A stretch of DNA of 64,000 nucleotides. Source: Metaphire vulgaris (taxonomy: Eukaryota; Annelida; Clitellata; Crassiclitellata; Megascolecidae). The position numbers and the translations under genes were made by a program. The stretch lies in NCBI GenBank assembly GCA_018105865.1, contig CM030840.1, positions 8,824,294 to 8,888,293 of the forward strand. The letters run 5' to 3'. Positions 1 to 11,939 of this stretch are shown one piece after another (the stretch's first letter is position 1; the number at the start of each line of letters is the position of its first letter). The notes under the pieces were generated by a model that made no database searches, was not told the DNA's origin, and saw nothing but the letters and a program-made list of their open reading frames with translations.

Positions 1-269
1 TTTTTATAATATGATTATAGCGAATAGATTTATACCTTTGATAAATAAGCCCATCAGAATAGCACCATTTAATGAAACTCTGATAGATAATTTCGTTATA
101 AATTTCTATAAGACAATGTAAAATCGTCTATTTTTCAATACCCAATATCAGATCATTTTCCAATAATTTTATTTCTGTACTTAAAACCTTATAGGAAATG
201 ACCTATAGCAACTTCTAGTTATAGGAAAATAAATACTACCAATAAAAATCACTTTCTATAAAAAATCAA

Positions 270-790
270 ATCGGAAGATTGGAGTAAAGTCAAAGAATCC
301 TGTATAGGAAACACACCTGACCGTGCTTACTCTATTTTCTAAAAAAAATTGACACTATTATTATGAATCTTTCCCCATTATATCTTCTACATCTGCAAAT
401 AAATTTTAGAAGCCCTGGATGCCCTTGGCTTTACTCAAGCCGATAAAAACAACAACTAGTTTGTATTAAAAAATACTTGAAAACTCCAACTTGTGAGAAC
501 AAGAGTGCTTTTAATAAATTTTATAATAAATTTAAAACATAGCGAGAAGAGCTAAGAAAATGTATCACTGCAATAAACTTATGAATTGCAAGAACAGAAA
601 CTCGAAACTTTGGAAATGCATAAACAATATATTAAATAGTAAAACAATAAAAATAGTAAAATATTACTTAATCCACTACAGAACTGTGATATTAATACAA
701 ATGTCAAAACAGATATTCATTATTCAAAATAGATTTATTAACTACTTTCTAAAGTTGGACCAGACATAGCATAAAAAATGCAATAAACTA
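270..790 (+). pseudogene. LINE linker fragment (Jockey/CR1-like), decayed
   Basis: Read across several frames, this stretch gives short blocks such as HTPDRAYSIF, FPIISSTSANKF, KPWMPLALLK, LWKCINNILN and NRFINYFLK. The order and spacing of these blocks resemble the segment between the endonuclease and reverse transcriptase domains of Jockey/CR1-group LINEs (a known family pattern). No catalytic motif is left, and frameshifts and stops separate every block. The block at 560-769 is the longest open piece. The assignment is by eye and the clade is unsure. Confidence 0.5.
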
Positions 791-1200
791 TGGAAAAAAA
801 CTTAATGAATCACTTATAGATAATCATAATAATTATACTTTTCCAATTTTTTTACAACTAATACAAAAAGGGGTTTCTGTAGGTATACCAGGTGACTGCT
901 AAAACGCCACTTCTGGTAACAATAATACGGAATAAAGGGTAAACGGGGTTTTGTATATGGCCGATGGGAGCCTATGAGAGGTAGCCGGGCCCGAACGTAC
1001 CAGGATGGCAACCCAGACTAAACTCTAATTTTCCCAAAGGCAGCTAAGCAATGGCTGAGCGGTGTGGCACTGGATTCGGCGTCTCCGAGGAGGCAGACGA
1101 CTGGGCGTCTTAGGCCAAATGTAATCTATGACCTAAAACTAAGGAAAAGAGCAGTGTCATGAGTAAATCTTTATTAATTAATAATAACAATAATAATATA
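791..1200. other. No gene; possible tRNA-like box A at 1052
   Basis: I see no coding signal here. At 1052-1063 the bases tggctgagcggt match an RNA polymerase III box A (tRNA positions 8-19). No matching box B follows, so this is at most a truncated SINE or tRNA relic. Confidence 0.3.
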
Positions 1201-1208
1201 ATAATCAC

Positions 1209-1415
1209 CAGTGGCGTAGCGTGCCAATTGCTAGTATGGCTTCAGCCATGGGCGGCACACATGAAGGGGCGGCACATTTTTCGGAGCGACGACATTTTTG
1301 CTTGTCAGAAAAGTGAAAAGTCTGTGGACTTTAGAAGGGGTGGCAAATCAAGTGACGACCTTTTCTGCTTGTCAGGTGATTTTCAGTGATGGAGGACAAA
1401 AATTTTGGACGGGGC
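1209..1415 (+). mobile_element. Possible terminal fragment of a hAT-like element
   Basis: The sequence starts with cagtggcgtagc, a terminus often seen in invertebrate hAT elements. Related gtggcgtagcc-type words occur at about 6263 and 6930. No second terminus or target duplication is visible, so this is tentative. Confidence 0.25.
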
Positions 1416-1608
1416 TGTCACGTGCGCTTAGCATGATTGGCGTACGCGCCAGCCAATGGCGCTCTTCACGGTCTCAGAGACGTTATAGAAGCAGTAGAGA
1501 TAGTCAGTCGTCGATAGAGAGACTTAAACTAGCGACACGCTCTGTGCTATATTGATTAATTATTAATTAATAAAAGAGCTCCTTTGAAGTATAAAGCTAT
1601 ACTAGACA
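1416..1608 (+). repeat. Possible 5' LTR of a Ty3/Gypsy-like element
   Basis: The segment begins TGTCACGTGCG and ends ACTAGACA, so it has the TG...CA ends of an LTR, and it holds an AATAAA-like signal near its end (about 1568-1576). It is followed at once by tgctgtcagaag, which resembles primer binding sites of the form tggtgtcagaag found in some Gypsy elements. A gag-like frame starts 20 bp later. No second LTR copy is in the window, so the borders are inferred. Confidence 0.4.
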
Positions 1609-1627
1609 TGCTGTCAGAAGTCTCACG

Positions 1628-2620
1628 ATGACAAACTCGCCTCAGGTACCCAGGCCAGCTGTGATGAAGCTGAATGGGTACATTGCATGCGAGTGGAGGC
1701 GTTTCCGATCCCAATGGGATAATAACGATATAGCGACCGATCTGACAGAAGCGTCGAAGAAGCGCTTAGCCGCTATACTGCTTGCGTGCGTCGGGACAGA
1801 CGCTTACGAACTCTTTCAAACATTAGATTTCGCAGAGAACAACAACCGACAAGACGTGGACAAAGTTATTGACGCTTTCGAAAGGCACTGCATCGAAGAA
1901 AAAAATTATCACAGTCTTGCGTTTCGAACGGAATAGTCGCTGTCAAGACTCCACTGAAACTTTCGACGAATTTTTCGCGGAACTGCAAAAATTAATTCGG
2001 CTATGTGAATGCGGAAACCTGGAAGATTTCATTCTTGGTGACCGTATAGTAATCGGCATCAAGGACAACACGCGACGTCACTTATTGCAGACTAGAAAGC
2101 TCGATTTGCCTACTGCAATTTTGCAAGTCCAGTGAAGCCGCCTCGAAACGCAGACGCTGACGCTGAAACAATTGGAAGACGTAAACGCAGCTCAGCATCA
2201 GAACTCTTTAAAATCCAAACGCCCCCAGCTACGTCATCCTGCGACGGAACAGAAACGACAATCAAAAAGCCGGGCGTGTAAGTACTGCAACGATTCTCAT
2301 GCGCCATGTCGAAATTCATGTCCAGCGTTTGGCAAGACCTGCCGTCGCTGTTTTAAAGCAGAATCACTTCAGTTCAGCGTGCCTGTCACAACCACAAACT
2401 AAGCATAAATCTGCGGTCCATGCGCTGGACTCTGACTCAGAGCCGAAAATGGCCATGACAGTGACCACAGAACGCCAGCGTCGTGTTCTATGCGAACTAC
2501 AAATCGCGAACATTACTACTCGTTTTCTCTTGGACTGCGGTGCAACAGTCAACATACGGCCGTTATCGATTCTGGACAAACTTCGACCAAAACCAAAAGT
2601 TCGGCCGGTGTGATGCCATA
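1628..2620 (+). pseudogene. Ty3/Gypsy-like gag-protease remnant
   Basis: Four overlapping frames together read as one retrotransposon polyprotein start. The first part (1628-1936, resuming near 1900 in another frame) is a helical gag-like region with SKKRLAAILLACVGTDAYEL and TFDEFFAELQKLIRLCECG. A stop lies at 2133-2135. At about 2320-2390 a zinc knuckle reads CRRCFKQNHFSSAC, i.e. Cx2Cx4Hx4C. Near 2530 the block FLLDCGATVNI looks like a retropepsin active site (usually D-S/T-G; here DCG). Frameshifts near 1900 and 2350 and the stop show it is dead. RT, RNase H and integrase are missing after about 2620. It is a gag-pro relic of a Gypsy-type element, fairly sure; the lineage is not assigned. 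Confidence 0.7.
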
Positions 2621-2689
2621 AAGTGTCCGCTGCCAAATGATAGTTTAACTAAAAAAATAGTTAATAACTAAATAGTTTAACTAAAAAAT

Positions 2690-3130
2690 TTTAGTTGGGG
2701 ATCCGAAATTACACCTATTATATGATGCAAATGGAGTTTGCACAATGATACAGCTATGACAGCCATGAAACCTGGTAGTCACACTCAGAAATGAACTATC
2801 TATGCATTTCAAGTAGCCGGAAGTTGATGATGTCATTACTTATTTAATTAACAAATTAACTAATTAACGTGTATCCATTGAGTTGTTAACACCATAGCAC
2901 CTATTATATGATGCAAATGTAGTTTTCACAATGATACAGCTATGAAACTTGGTAAGTACACTTGATATTTGTAGGAAATTCACTTCTGAGTTACACTGCC
3001 AAATTTTAAAGCTATATTTTTACCCGAACTTAAGTTATAACATGTAATAGATGCTGCGGTGTCAAAAATTCAATGAACCCAAGTTCGCGTACCCGAGGAC
3101 CATCGCCACCAGTCCTTCACTCAAGGGTTC
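2690..3130 (+). repeat. Interspersed repeat P, two partial copies
   Basis: Two adjacent stretches, near 2710-2840 and 2895-3110, share acctattatatgatgcaaatg and atgatacagctatgaaa. The second runs on to aacccaagttcgcgtacccg. Related words recur at 5400-5460, 5935-6262, 6826-6870 and, inverted, at 9525-9810. It is a non-coding repeat family, probably a non-autonomous DNA element; the class is unknown. Confidence 0.6.
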
Positions 3131-3305
3131 TATGCTTTACGAAATGTAATTAGCAGAAATTTTGCATAACCATCTTATAGCAAGTATTATTGCTAACCAC
3201 CATGCAAATGTGATCAAGATTGGTCAAAAATTTTAAGTTATTTAGTTTTTAATCTTTGGGTATATGTCCATTGGCGGCCATCTTGGACTTTGGACTCTTG
3301 CGCAG

Positions 3306-4041
3306 TTAGCCGCCAAATTTGAGAGGGACATAGGAGCTAAACCTTCTTCTAAAGGTACATGAATCAGCAATAAAAAAGGTAGGAAGAAAATGGTCACGGA
3401 TACCATTGAAATGGCTTTCAGATGACCCTACTATTACTCCTCTCCCAATCATATACGATTCAATCAGTTCTCCCTCTATTTTCACTTTCACTGGCTGTCC
3501 AAAGTACAGGTTTGCTATCAGTCTTCTGTCTCTCCAATCCACTCCGACCTTTTTCAGTGCTCTCATCAAAATCCTCCAGTCTACTCTGTCAAAAGCTTTT
3601 TCGTAATCCACGAAGCATATATAGATATTTTTTCCATTTTTAAGTCTTCTCTCACTTAGCATTCTTAAGCATCCGATTGCGTCCCCTGTTCCTTTTCCCC
3701 CGCCGAAACCCAAACTGATCCTCTCCTAGGAGTCCTATTGCATCTGTTTTCGCTTGTACTCTTGTTGTAATGACCTTGAGTATTATCTTCGCCGCATGGC
3801 ATAATAGACTGATAGTCCTATGGTCCTCGCATTCCATTGCATATACTTTCTTTTTAATCGGAATCATTATTGATTGTAGAAAATCTTTCGGCCATTCTCC
3901 TGTCATATAGATTTGTCCACTTTCGTACTTTGGCCACATCATAAGGAAAACAGGCACCTCGTTTGGGAAAAATGATACAAGGCACAACTGATGGAAAATG
4001 AAAAAAGGCAAACCCAAAACCAGATGGACTGATAACCTCAT
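3306..4041 (-). pseudogene. EN-RT LINE reverse transcriptase fragment
   Basis: On the minus strand this gives RT fingers and palm: ECEDHRTISLLCHAAKIILK, then GEDQFGFRRGKG, then TGDAIGCLRMLSERRL and ICFVDYEKAFDRVDW. The aspartates of FVDYEKAFD carry the first catalytic RT motif. It resembles the RT of LINEs whose endonuclease is annotated as craniofacial development protein 2-like. A frameshift near 3700 breaks the frame, and the YADD box and C-terminus are missing on the 3306 side. The same family recurs at 37.8, 50.7, 57.1 and 58.8-63.9 kb. Confidence 0.75.
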
Positions 4042-4470
4042 GCAATATCTCTACTATTTCTAACAAAATTCCGGTGTTCTTGAGAGCTTAATGCTACTGT
4101 AGGCCTATATAATCAAAGATGCAAATTGTTCGTAGTTTAGCACGGTTTAGTCGAGTCATTGCAGCGTCAGAGGGGTGGGCGTGCGACGACGTTGCTATTG
4201 GTAACAATTGTTCGTAGCTTGATGAATTTTAACGTACATTTTAACGTACACAAAAATACGTGCACAGCGTCACAAATGGTCACAGTTGCGTGATTTTAAC
4301 GTACATAGGCCTAATTATTACGTGGTGCAGAGCTTGGCTAGGTGGCGTATGTACTTCATTGAAATGTTGTTCAGCATGAATTCAATGATTGGGTATTAGG
4401 TATAGGTATTGGATTAGTATTATCCTGCACTGTGAGCGAAGCGAGCGCGAGCGAAGCGAGCATCTTTCTA
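4042..4470. other. No gene; short direct repeats
   Basis: No coding signal is seen. The word ttttaacgtaca occurs three times between 4218 and 4305, and gcgagcgaagcgagc-type words repeat at 4431-4461 just before a TA array. The origin is unknown. Confidence 0.4.
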
Positions 4471-4471
<1 letters not shown>

Positions 4472-4543
<72 letters not shown>

Positions 4544-4647
4544 TATACACATTTAAGTATATATATATATAAGTATACACATTTAATATGTATATATATA
4601 TATATATATTTAGGTATATATATACATTTCAATATATATACACATTT

Positions 4648-4705
<58 letters not shown>
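4472..4705. repeat. TA microsatellite cluster
   Basis: Two long TA runs (4472-4541 and 4650-4705) are joined by shorter TA runs with repeated acacattt spacers. The block sits directly upstream of the SINE at 4736. Confidence 0.95.
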
Positions 4706-4708
<3 letters not shown>

Positions 4709-4735
4709 AAAATTAAGATGTGGGGTCTCCTTATT

Positions 4736-4930
4736 TTCCTCCGGAAGATGGACAGAGTGGGTTTTCATCCTGGAGCAAAGTGCTAAAGTCAGGCTGACGT
4801 TCCGGACGCGAGTTCAATTCCGGAGCAAGTGCTTCCAGTGGCTTTCACACAGGCAGTAATGCCTCCTAAGCCACTTTAAATCATGCTAAGTTGTTTTTAA
4901 AGATCTTGCTCAATTTTACCTGTAATAAAA
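4736..4930 (+). mobile_element. tRNA-derived SINE, copy 1
   Basis: The head reads ggaagatgg-acagagtggg, a box A-like region, then gcgagttcaattccgg, a good box B (GGTTCRANTCC type). The tail reads gctttcacacaggcagtaat and taagccactttaaatcatgc. A second copy with the same order lies inverted at 31262-31480, which shows it is a dispersed family. SINEs of this build are transcribed by RNA polymerase III and use a LINE for copying; the partner LINE is not clear here. Confidence 0.75.
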
Positions 4931-5399
4931 TGCTCTTCCTAAATCAATTAATATGAATACATTTATCTTCTGTTGTTAATTCATCTACTTATCTCAAACA
5001 CTTCTTACCTGAATACTACATTTCACCTAGTTTTTATCTTCTATTTGTCATTTAATTAAAAACCTGGCTGGCCAATATTACGGGATCCTAATGATCTAAG
5101 ATCTAATCCATCAAGGCCAACCATTTTCTCTACGATAAATTTCTTTACTCTTCACGCATTTCCTGTCTTAACATATCTTAACGCTGAAAAACTCTAAAGA
5201 CTAGGCCTATGTCTCTGAATCAACTTGCAGTTTTTACTATTTTATTTTACTATTGCCTAGATCAACGTTGAGGAATAGGCTAAGTTGATTGATTTGACTG
5301 ATTGATTGAATTAGTTTGAAAAGATCCATTATATTTGATTGTAGTTAAAACGATATTTCAAAATTTTAGAAATTCTTTTGAAAAAATATAATAATTACA
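4931..5399. other. No gene recognised
   Basis: AT-rich sequence without a convincing frame or repeat partner in the window. Confidence 0.4.
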
Positions 5400-5454
5400 C
5401 GTGTATAGTTACATTAGACCCCTTAAAGTAAGGACTGACGTGAGCCATGCTCGG

Positions 5455-5456
<2 letters not shown>

Positions 5457-5535
<79 letters not shown>
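5457..5535. repeat. TC dinucleotide microsatellite
   Basis: About 39 units of TC. It directly follows a short copy of repeat P (5405-5456, with aaggactgacgt and cgggtcc) and directly precedes the 3' end of a minus-strand LINE fragment. Confidence 0.98.
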
Positions 5536-5536
<1 letters not shown>

Positions 5537-5538
<2 letters not shown>

Positions 5539-5940
5539 ATCTTTGACTGTGTCCAGCAGTTGAATCCGAAACGACTTCTCTCCACTTGTCTCTGTTGCTC
5601 GCCAGTTTCTCCAAAGTCGTCCTATTTCTTCCGGTTGTTTTCCCTTCCAGCTTAAGTCCCACCGTGTTGAGGTCTTTGCTTATGCAGTCTGTCCATCTTG
5701 TTCTTTGTCGCCCTTGACTTCTTTTACCCTCCTGTTTATGATAGTGTGCTATTTTTGGCAGTCTTTCGTTTTCCATTCGCAATTTATGCCCCAGCCATTC
5801 CATTCTTTTCTTTCTTACGATGTTACTGACAAAGGGTTGTTGCGTCCTGTCTCTGATTTCTTTGTTTGTTACATGCTCTTTATAGCCAACTCTCATGATC
5901 CTTCTTAACCATTTGTTTTCACATTGCTTGGTGATACAGC
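5537..5940 (-). pseudogene. EN-RT LINE C-terminal fragment
   Basis: The minus strand encodes ENKWLRRIMRVGYKEHVTN, RKKRMEWLGHKLRMENERLP, GKRSQGRQRTRWTDCISKDL and NRDKWREVVSDSTAGHSQR. This WLGH..RM...RLP plus GRPRTRW pattern is the usual C-terminus after the RT thumb in this LINE group. It is open for about 135 residues. An insertion of TTGRNRTT-like sequence within LEEAE-type family sequence suggests a small local duplication. The RT itself is missing (5' truncation), as is typical for LINE insertions. Confidence 0.8.
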
Positions 5941-6224
5941 TATGAAAGTTGGTGGACACATTCAAGATATTAACTCTTTACGCATTTTAAGTAACTGGAA
6001 GTTGATGACGCCATCACACTGCGAAATACATTGATTTTAATACGATATAAATTATATATATGTTCAAATCATAGACCTCTTAAATTAAGGACTGACGTCA
6101 GGCAATCTCGGGGTCCGCGAACTGGGGTCCATTTAATTTTTAATGCCATAGCGTCTATTGAAACTGGAGCTGAAACTGGAGATTTCTTGGTGAGACAGCT
6201 ATGAAAGTTGGTGGTCACATTCAG

Positions 6225-6870
<646 letters not shown>

Positions 6871-7104
6871 GATTGTGAACGCCCCAAGTGTTTGAGACGA
6901 TGCAGAATTTAAGTGCCGCTATTCTGCAATCCTGGCTACGCCACTGCATTCTTGTGACAAAACTGAATTCAGTAGCTTGTGTGTATATGTGAAGGTGCCT
7001 CCAAATTATTGGCTCCAGGCTAGTCCCCTGGCTTAAATACCGAAGAATAAAACTAGCATTAGTTCCAGTCATCATTTAACTATATCATTGGCGTAACCAC
7101 GGGG

Positions 7105-7289
7105 CAGTGGCGGCTCCACAGGGGCGCCCGTGGGGCCCGTGCTCCCTATTGAGTTTGTGGCCCTCAGTGGCCCTCCTATTGGGACCCTATACTTAATACT
7201 ACATACCTAACAACAAATGGTTGGCCCCCATGATTAGAAGTTGCCACCCAAACGGCCCCTCCACATGCCAAATTCTAGAGCCGCCACTG
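7105..7289. mobile_element. hAT-type MITE, 185 bp
   Basis: The ends are perfect short inverted repeats, CAGTGGCGGCTC and GAGCCGCCACTG. They are flanked by CACGGGG at 7098-7104 and again at 7290-7296, a 7-bp direct repeat (8 bp is usual for hAT; one base may have changed). There is no coding capacity. It would depend on a hAT transposase elsewhere. Confidence 0.7.
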
Positions 7290-7479
7290 CACGGGGGACC
7301 GGCACCCTATTCTGGCAAGGACCCCGGCCGTGGGATTTTGCGCAGAACCGTTGAGAAATTTCGGGAGGAGCAGGTAGCTTGATCGAAGAGAATACACGAA
7401 TTTGTGAATAACTCTTTGAAGAGCCTTTTTACCAGAAATTCTACATATTCTCCTATTTCTCTGTCGTTCGGTCATCGCC

Positions 7480-8137
7480 AACGTGACCCGTTCATGTTAC
7501 CACCAGTTGCGGGTGATCAAAGCGATGCGCCAATATCTCACGGTGTCGGCGGCTACGATACTGCTAGTCCGGGCGTTAGTCCTGAGCCGGATTGACTATT
7601 GTAACAGTGTGCTGTTGGGCCTTCCCGCCAACCTGCTCGACAAACTGCAATCAACGTATCGGCGCGACTGATCTTTGGAGCTCGATGAAACACGCACATC
7701 ACGCCGCTGCTTCGTTATAAACTCAATTGGCAACCAATACGGAAGCGGATCGTCTACAAGCGATGCCTGCTAACTTACCGAGCGCTACACGATCCTACTT
7801 GTCCAGTGTCCACACTACATCGCCTCCATTCTACAGCGGACCACGACACTGGAACGACGTCGGCTGCTCAGATCTGGCAGTCGAGTCAAACTTCTAGTGC
7901 CTCCCCCGTCTAAAACGGCTAAGTTTCGGGACAGGTCGGTTACACGGGACAACCCAAAACTGTGGAACTCACTACCGGACTTTGTCACAAACTCTGATTC
8001 TCTTGGAATTTTTCTACGTAATCTACGTAATCTACCCTACGACTTACATATTCACCATCGGGTATACGTAGTATTGTAAAGCGCTCTTGTCTTTGGCCAT
8101 TTTTGCCGTGCTTATTGCGCTATAGAAATTGTCTAAA
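7480..8137 (+). pseudogene. L2-B LINE, 5'-truncated copy
   Basis: The frames give RQYLTVSAATILLVRALVL, SRIDYCNSVLLGLPANLLD, then after a frameshift LVPPPSKTAKFRDRSVTRDN and PKLWNSLPDFVTNSDSLG. This is the thumb and C-terminal region typical of L2/CR1-group LINEs. The 3' UTR holds gtaaagcgctcttg and attgcgctatagaaattgtc and runs straight into a TAC microsatellite at 8138. EN and RT palm are absent. Confidence 0.8.
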
Positions 8138-8350
<213 letters not shown>

Positions 8351-8388
8351 TTCGGAACCCTGGCTACGCCAATGGACTATATTCCTGG

Positions 8389-9393
8389 TAGTGTTGGGTA
8401 CGATTTGAAATCAAATGATTTTAAATCATGAATTGAAATTAAAAAATGTATTTGTGATTTTTATTTGAAATCATATCGTAAATGTTGATTTTGATTTTGA
8501 TTTAAAATCAATTTCAGTGCGATTTTTATGATTTCAATGCATATTCAAATCAAAATCATTTTGATTTGTAACATGTTTCACAACAGCACAACGATGTTTG
8601 CATCACAGCGGTCAGCGGTCATGCATGGTTAAACCTTATGAATGTGTATCATTGGCGTTGATGTATTTACTTACTTGTTCTTACTCCCAGTATGGCTTGC
8701 CCGGTTTTTAGAAATACCTTAGCGGTTACAGTTCTAACTCTGCAACAGTCAACGCTGGGAAGTGACGATGATTACTGCTATGATGAAGACACAGCAACAA
8801 ATCAGTTGCCTGGAACTGGTACCACTGTTAACAACTTAAAGCTACAGGCGATCAACTATCTGTCCGAAAATGCCAAGTCATTATCGAGCTTGCAGTAGTA
8901 CCCAGCTGTCCAGACAGCCTTCATGAGATACAATACATCACTGACATCATCTGCAGCAGTTGAACGACTGTTTAGCAGTGCTAGGCTCATTGCTACAATC
9001 ACGTCGAAATAGGCTTGGTATTTACTTGCTATTTACCCAACACTGCCAACATCATCTTTCTCGGTCTACCTCTCATTCTCTTTCCTTCCATTTTATTCGA
9101 TTATTGTTCTTAACAGAGAGTCATGCCGGAGGACATGTCCCATTTGAAAAACTGCTTATGCTGAAAGCCAACCACTATGAGTCACCGTGATGACTGATGC
9201 CTGACAAACAATTTAAGTGTAGCTTTGTAGCTTCTCAAAGTGATTTGAATGATTTTGATTTAGAAAATCATTTACATTTTGATTTTGATTTGAATTCATT
9301 TTTAAAGCCATGATTTTGATTTCGATTTTAATTCATTTTTCAACTGATGATTTTGATTTCATTTCGTTTTAAAAACGATTTTACCAAACACTG
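8389..9393 (+). mobile_element. hAT transposon remnant, about 1 kb
   Basis: The terminus tagtgttgggtacgattt pairs with the far end aaaatcg-ttt-accaaacactg as imperfect TIRs. Both inner flanks (8400-8580 and 9230-9380) are packed with gattttgattt-type subterminal repeats in opposite orientation. Near 8938-8990 the frame TSSAAVERLFSSARLI is the core of the hAT C-terminal dimerisation region. Upstream, 8692-8898 is open (QSTLGSDDDYCYDED) and may be part of the same protein. A stop at 8896 and frameshifts show it is dead. No matching 8-bp TSD was found. Confidence 0.7.
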
Positions 9394-9524
9394 GTAGTAA
9401 TATTGCGACCCTACTCAATGCATATAAAGCCAAATTCTAGCCTACTAGGTTCCACTGCTAATATTGGTAGTATTGATATAATATATATAGTATATATATT
9501 CGGCCTAGATCAGAAGCACCCAAT

Positions 9525-9810
9525 GAATGCGAAATGCATTGGTTTTAATATTATATATAGGCCTACATAAATCGTATTAAAATCAATGTATTTCGCAGTG
9601 TAATGGCGTCATCAACTTCCGGTCACTTAACATGCGTAGAGAGTTCATTTATGAGTGTGACCACCAACTTTCATAGCTGTCTCACCAATAAATCTCCAGT
9701 TGCAGCATTTAATAGACGCTATGGTATTACAAATCAAATGGACCCAAGTTCGCGGACCCGAGATTGCCTAACGTCAGTTCTTAATTTAAGATGTCTATGA
9801 TACTTACTAA
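9525..9810 (-). repeat. Repeat P, inverted copy with a palindromic end
   Basis: On the minus strand it carries the same blocks as 6060-6262 (tgagacagctatgaaagttg and cggaagttgatgacgcca). Its outer end, 9527-9598, is an inverted repeat: gcgaaatgcattggttttaa against ttaaaatcaatgtatttcgc with about 25 bp between. The copy at 5935-6050 ends with the same gcgaaatacattgattttaa. Confidence 0.65.
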
Positions 9811-10325
9811 TGACTCGTGATTTTCATAACATTGCGGTGTTAATAACAATATATATTTAGTATTATATGACGTCACATTTCTGGAAGTCCTCTCCCCGTC
9901 GTTATACACATCATAACAATGTTTGAGCCTCTCCCTAAGTGCGCGAGTCATAATGCGTTATGTTATTTTCAGCCAGTATACAGATGTTAGTAACGGTGAA
10001 ATGTGAAATATATGAAATACCTTGTTCAATTTTTTCATCCTGCAATGAGGAAGTGACTTTGAAGGATTTATTGAGTTGTTGGGATAATTTTTTAGTCTAC
10101 TGGAGTTAAGCTGAAATCATCGATCCAGGCTTTGCCAAGGTTTGGACCATGTTTTCAACATGACAAGAACCTTGGAGCAGAAATAATATTCTCTAAGAAT
10201 TATGTTGCAAATCTTCATAAACTACGACTACAGCATTTGAAGTAAGTAAGATGACTTGTGATTTGTTTATCTTTAATTCTTTTGTAAGCTCTTTTTATTC
10301 AGCTCCCCTCAAAGTCCGACCCACA
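9811..10325. other. No gene recognised
   Basis: No frame, repeat partner or RNA signal that I can support. Confidence 0.4.
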
Positions 10326-10329
10326 CCTC

Positions 10330-11000
10330 ACAGCGGTGAGGAGGTGACAATGACCAAGTAGCCCTGCTAGGGCTAGGCCATCCGGGGTGAAAGTGCTTGC
10401 ACTGAAGTACCTCCTTGGGCGTTACGCGAGGTGGGCAGGCCTAGCAGGAAACCTGAAAACGATCGGCTAACGTGGGATCCGGTGAAGACCGGACAAAGGA
10501 AAAGACCGGCTGACTAGACGGCACTGGGTAGCAGCGGCGCAATACGATTGTAGATAGCAGACTTAACGGACAGACAAATGGTCTACGACATATACCGACA
10601 AAACAGTTTGGCTGATCCGGTCGGCAGAGGATTTGGGACTCACCGACTAAAATCCCAATTGAGAGCTATGATGATGAGACGACAAAACAAAGTACACGTT
10701 ATAGGAGTTGGTTCTGGAACCTCCAGGGAAGCAACTACCTCTTTGGCTACTGGAGAAGAGACAGGGCCGGTCACAGCTACCAAGGCACTTAATGATGCCT
10801 CAGGCCAAAACCCAGTGACTGGACGGTCTGGATGGCAGCGTTGGCAAGCTGGACCGGCTCAACCTACGTGGAGAAACCCGAATAGCAACATGGAACGTTC
10901 AGACCGCGTACCAAATTGGGAAATTATGCAAAATAGTAACGGAGATGAACCGTACTTAAATATCTATATTAGGCATCTCAGGAGTCAGGTGGACGGCTAA
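10330..11000 (+). pseudogene. EN-RT LINE 5' end: UTR and endonuclease start
   Basis: A GC-rich leader (10330-10570) is followed by an open frame (10578-11000). In another frame near 10880 it reads RIATWNVQTAYQIGKLCKIV, and a little further ILGISGVRWTANGL. These are the first blocks of an apurinic-type LINE endonuclease (family: TWNVRT..GKL...E and GISE.RW). The catalytic Glu of GISE is Gly here, and a stop (TAA near 10956) and a frameshift break it. The rest of the element is missing after 11000. Confidence 0.65.
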
Positions 11001-11485
11001 TGGACTCTCTATGTATGTGTCTCTCTTTATAAGAGAGTCTGTATCATTGCTGGACACACCCTTCGTTTGCATTCTGCTGATTTTCATCCTCGCACTCTTC
11101 GCAATAGGGCATGCAACAAGGATCGCAACATGGCTAACAGGGCTCGCAACAAGGTGACGGGTACGGGTCTTTGGCACTGGAATCTGCTCCTGGGTTGGAC
11201 GCCGGGTGCGTCTAAATCCGGACCAGAAATGAATCCTCCAAGGGAATGCCCTGGCACCCTTATCATCCTTTTTCATTCTCGGCAGCAATTATTTTCGCTT
11301 TCTTTCTCTGCGCTTTTCTCCCCTGATTTCTTTTGCCCTTGTTTTGATTTGCTTTCATTTTACTTCGTAGAAAGTGTTGGTCAGAGGATTTCGTTCGTGG
11401 GGCTCACCAATGTCCACTGCAGGAAAACTCTGTTCTTGATGGACATAGGTGGATGATGATGCTGTCTGAGCTTGTGGTAAGTCCA
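11001..11485. other. Unassigned; open on both strands, possible LINE tail
   Basis: Frames at 11067-11456 (+) and 10956-11288 (-) stay open but match nothing I know. The end ggtggatgatgatgctg resembles the ATG-repeat tails of EN-RT LINEs, so a degraded LINE 3' end is possible. Confidence 0.25.
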
Positions 11486-11489
11486 CGTT

Positions 11490-11930
11490 CAGTTCCAACC
11501 AAGATTTATGAGAAACTTCCTTAATGATAGCGTCAACTTGATTCGGCGGTGTCGTAAGCGTGGAAGGTTCACTCACAGCGATTGTATGCAGCTCTGGCAA
11601 GTTTTTGGATTTCAACAAAGAGGTTCCTTTAACTGCGAAGTTGTTAAATCGCTGTGTGCAAATTGAGAGACGTTGGAACATGTAGAACGACTCTCTCGGA
11701 TCTTCTGTAGCGCGTGTTAATCTCTGCCTTCCGCGTTGAGTGGTCCCATAGTTTCAAACGCATTAAGAATGAATTTGTACGAGACGGGAAGGCTAAAGTA
11801 TTTGTGGTGCTTTCGTGTTGCTGCATTTTCCACTGCGGCCCTGAGAGAATTTAAGAGGGGTGCACGGTGCCGGCTCGACCCGGCCCGCCAAAGGTTTTTA
11901 TTCGACCCGCGGGACAATTTCGAACAACAC
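11490..11930 (-). pseudogene. RLE-LINE C-terminal relic
   Basis: The minus strand reads AAVENAATRKHHKYFSLP, SYKFILNAFETMGPLNAEG and, in another frame, FQRLSICTQRFNNFAVKGTS. The same order occurs at the C-terminus of the RLE-LINEs at 20.7 kb (RFIPLALETMGPINEEG, LQRISVTLQRFNAVAFRGTF) and 40.4 kb. It is a 3' fragment only, with a frameshift near 11700. Confidence 0.7.
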
Positions 11931-11939
11931 AAAAAACAG

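Noticed and set aside
1052..1120. Functional tRNA gene
   Set aside because: Only box A is present; no box B and no cloverleaf can be drawn.
8389..9393. Claim of an 8-bp target duplication for the 1-kb hAT remnant
   Set aside because: The flanks attcctgg and gtagtaat do not match, so only the TIRs and the dimerisation block support the call.
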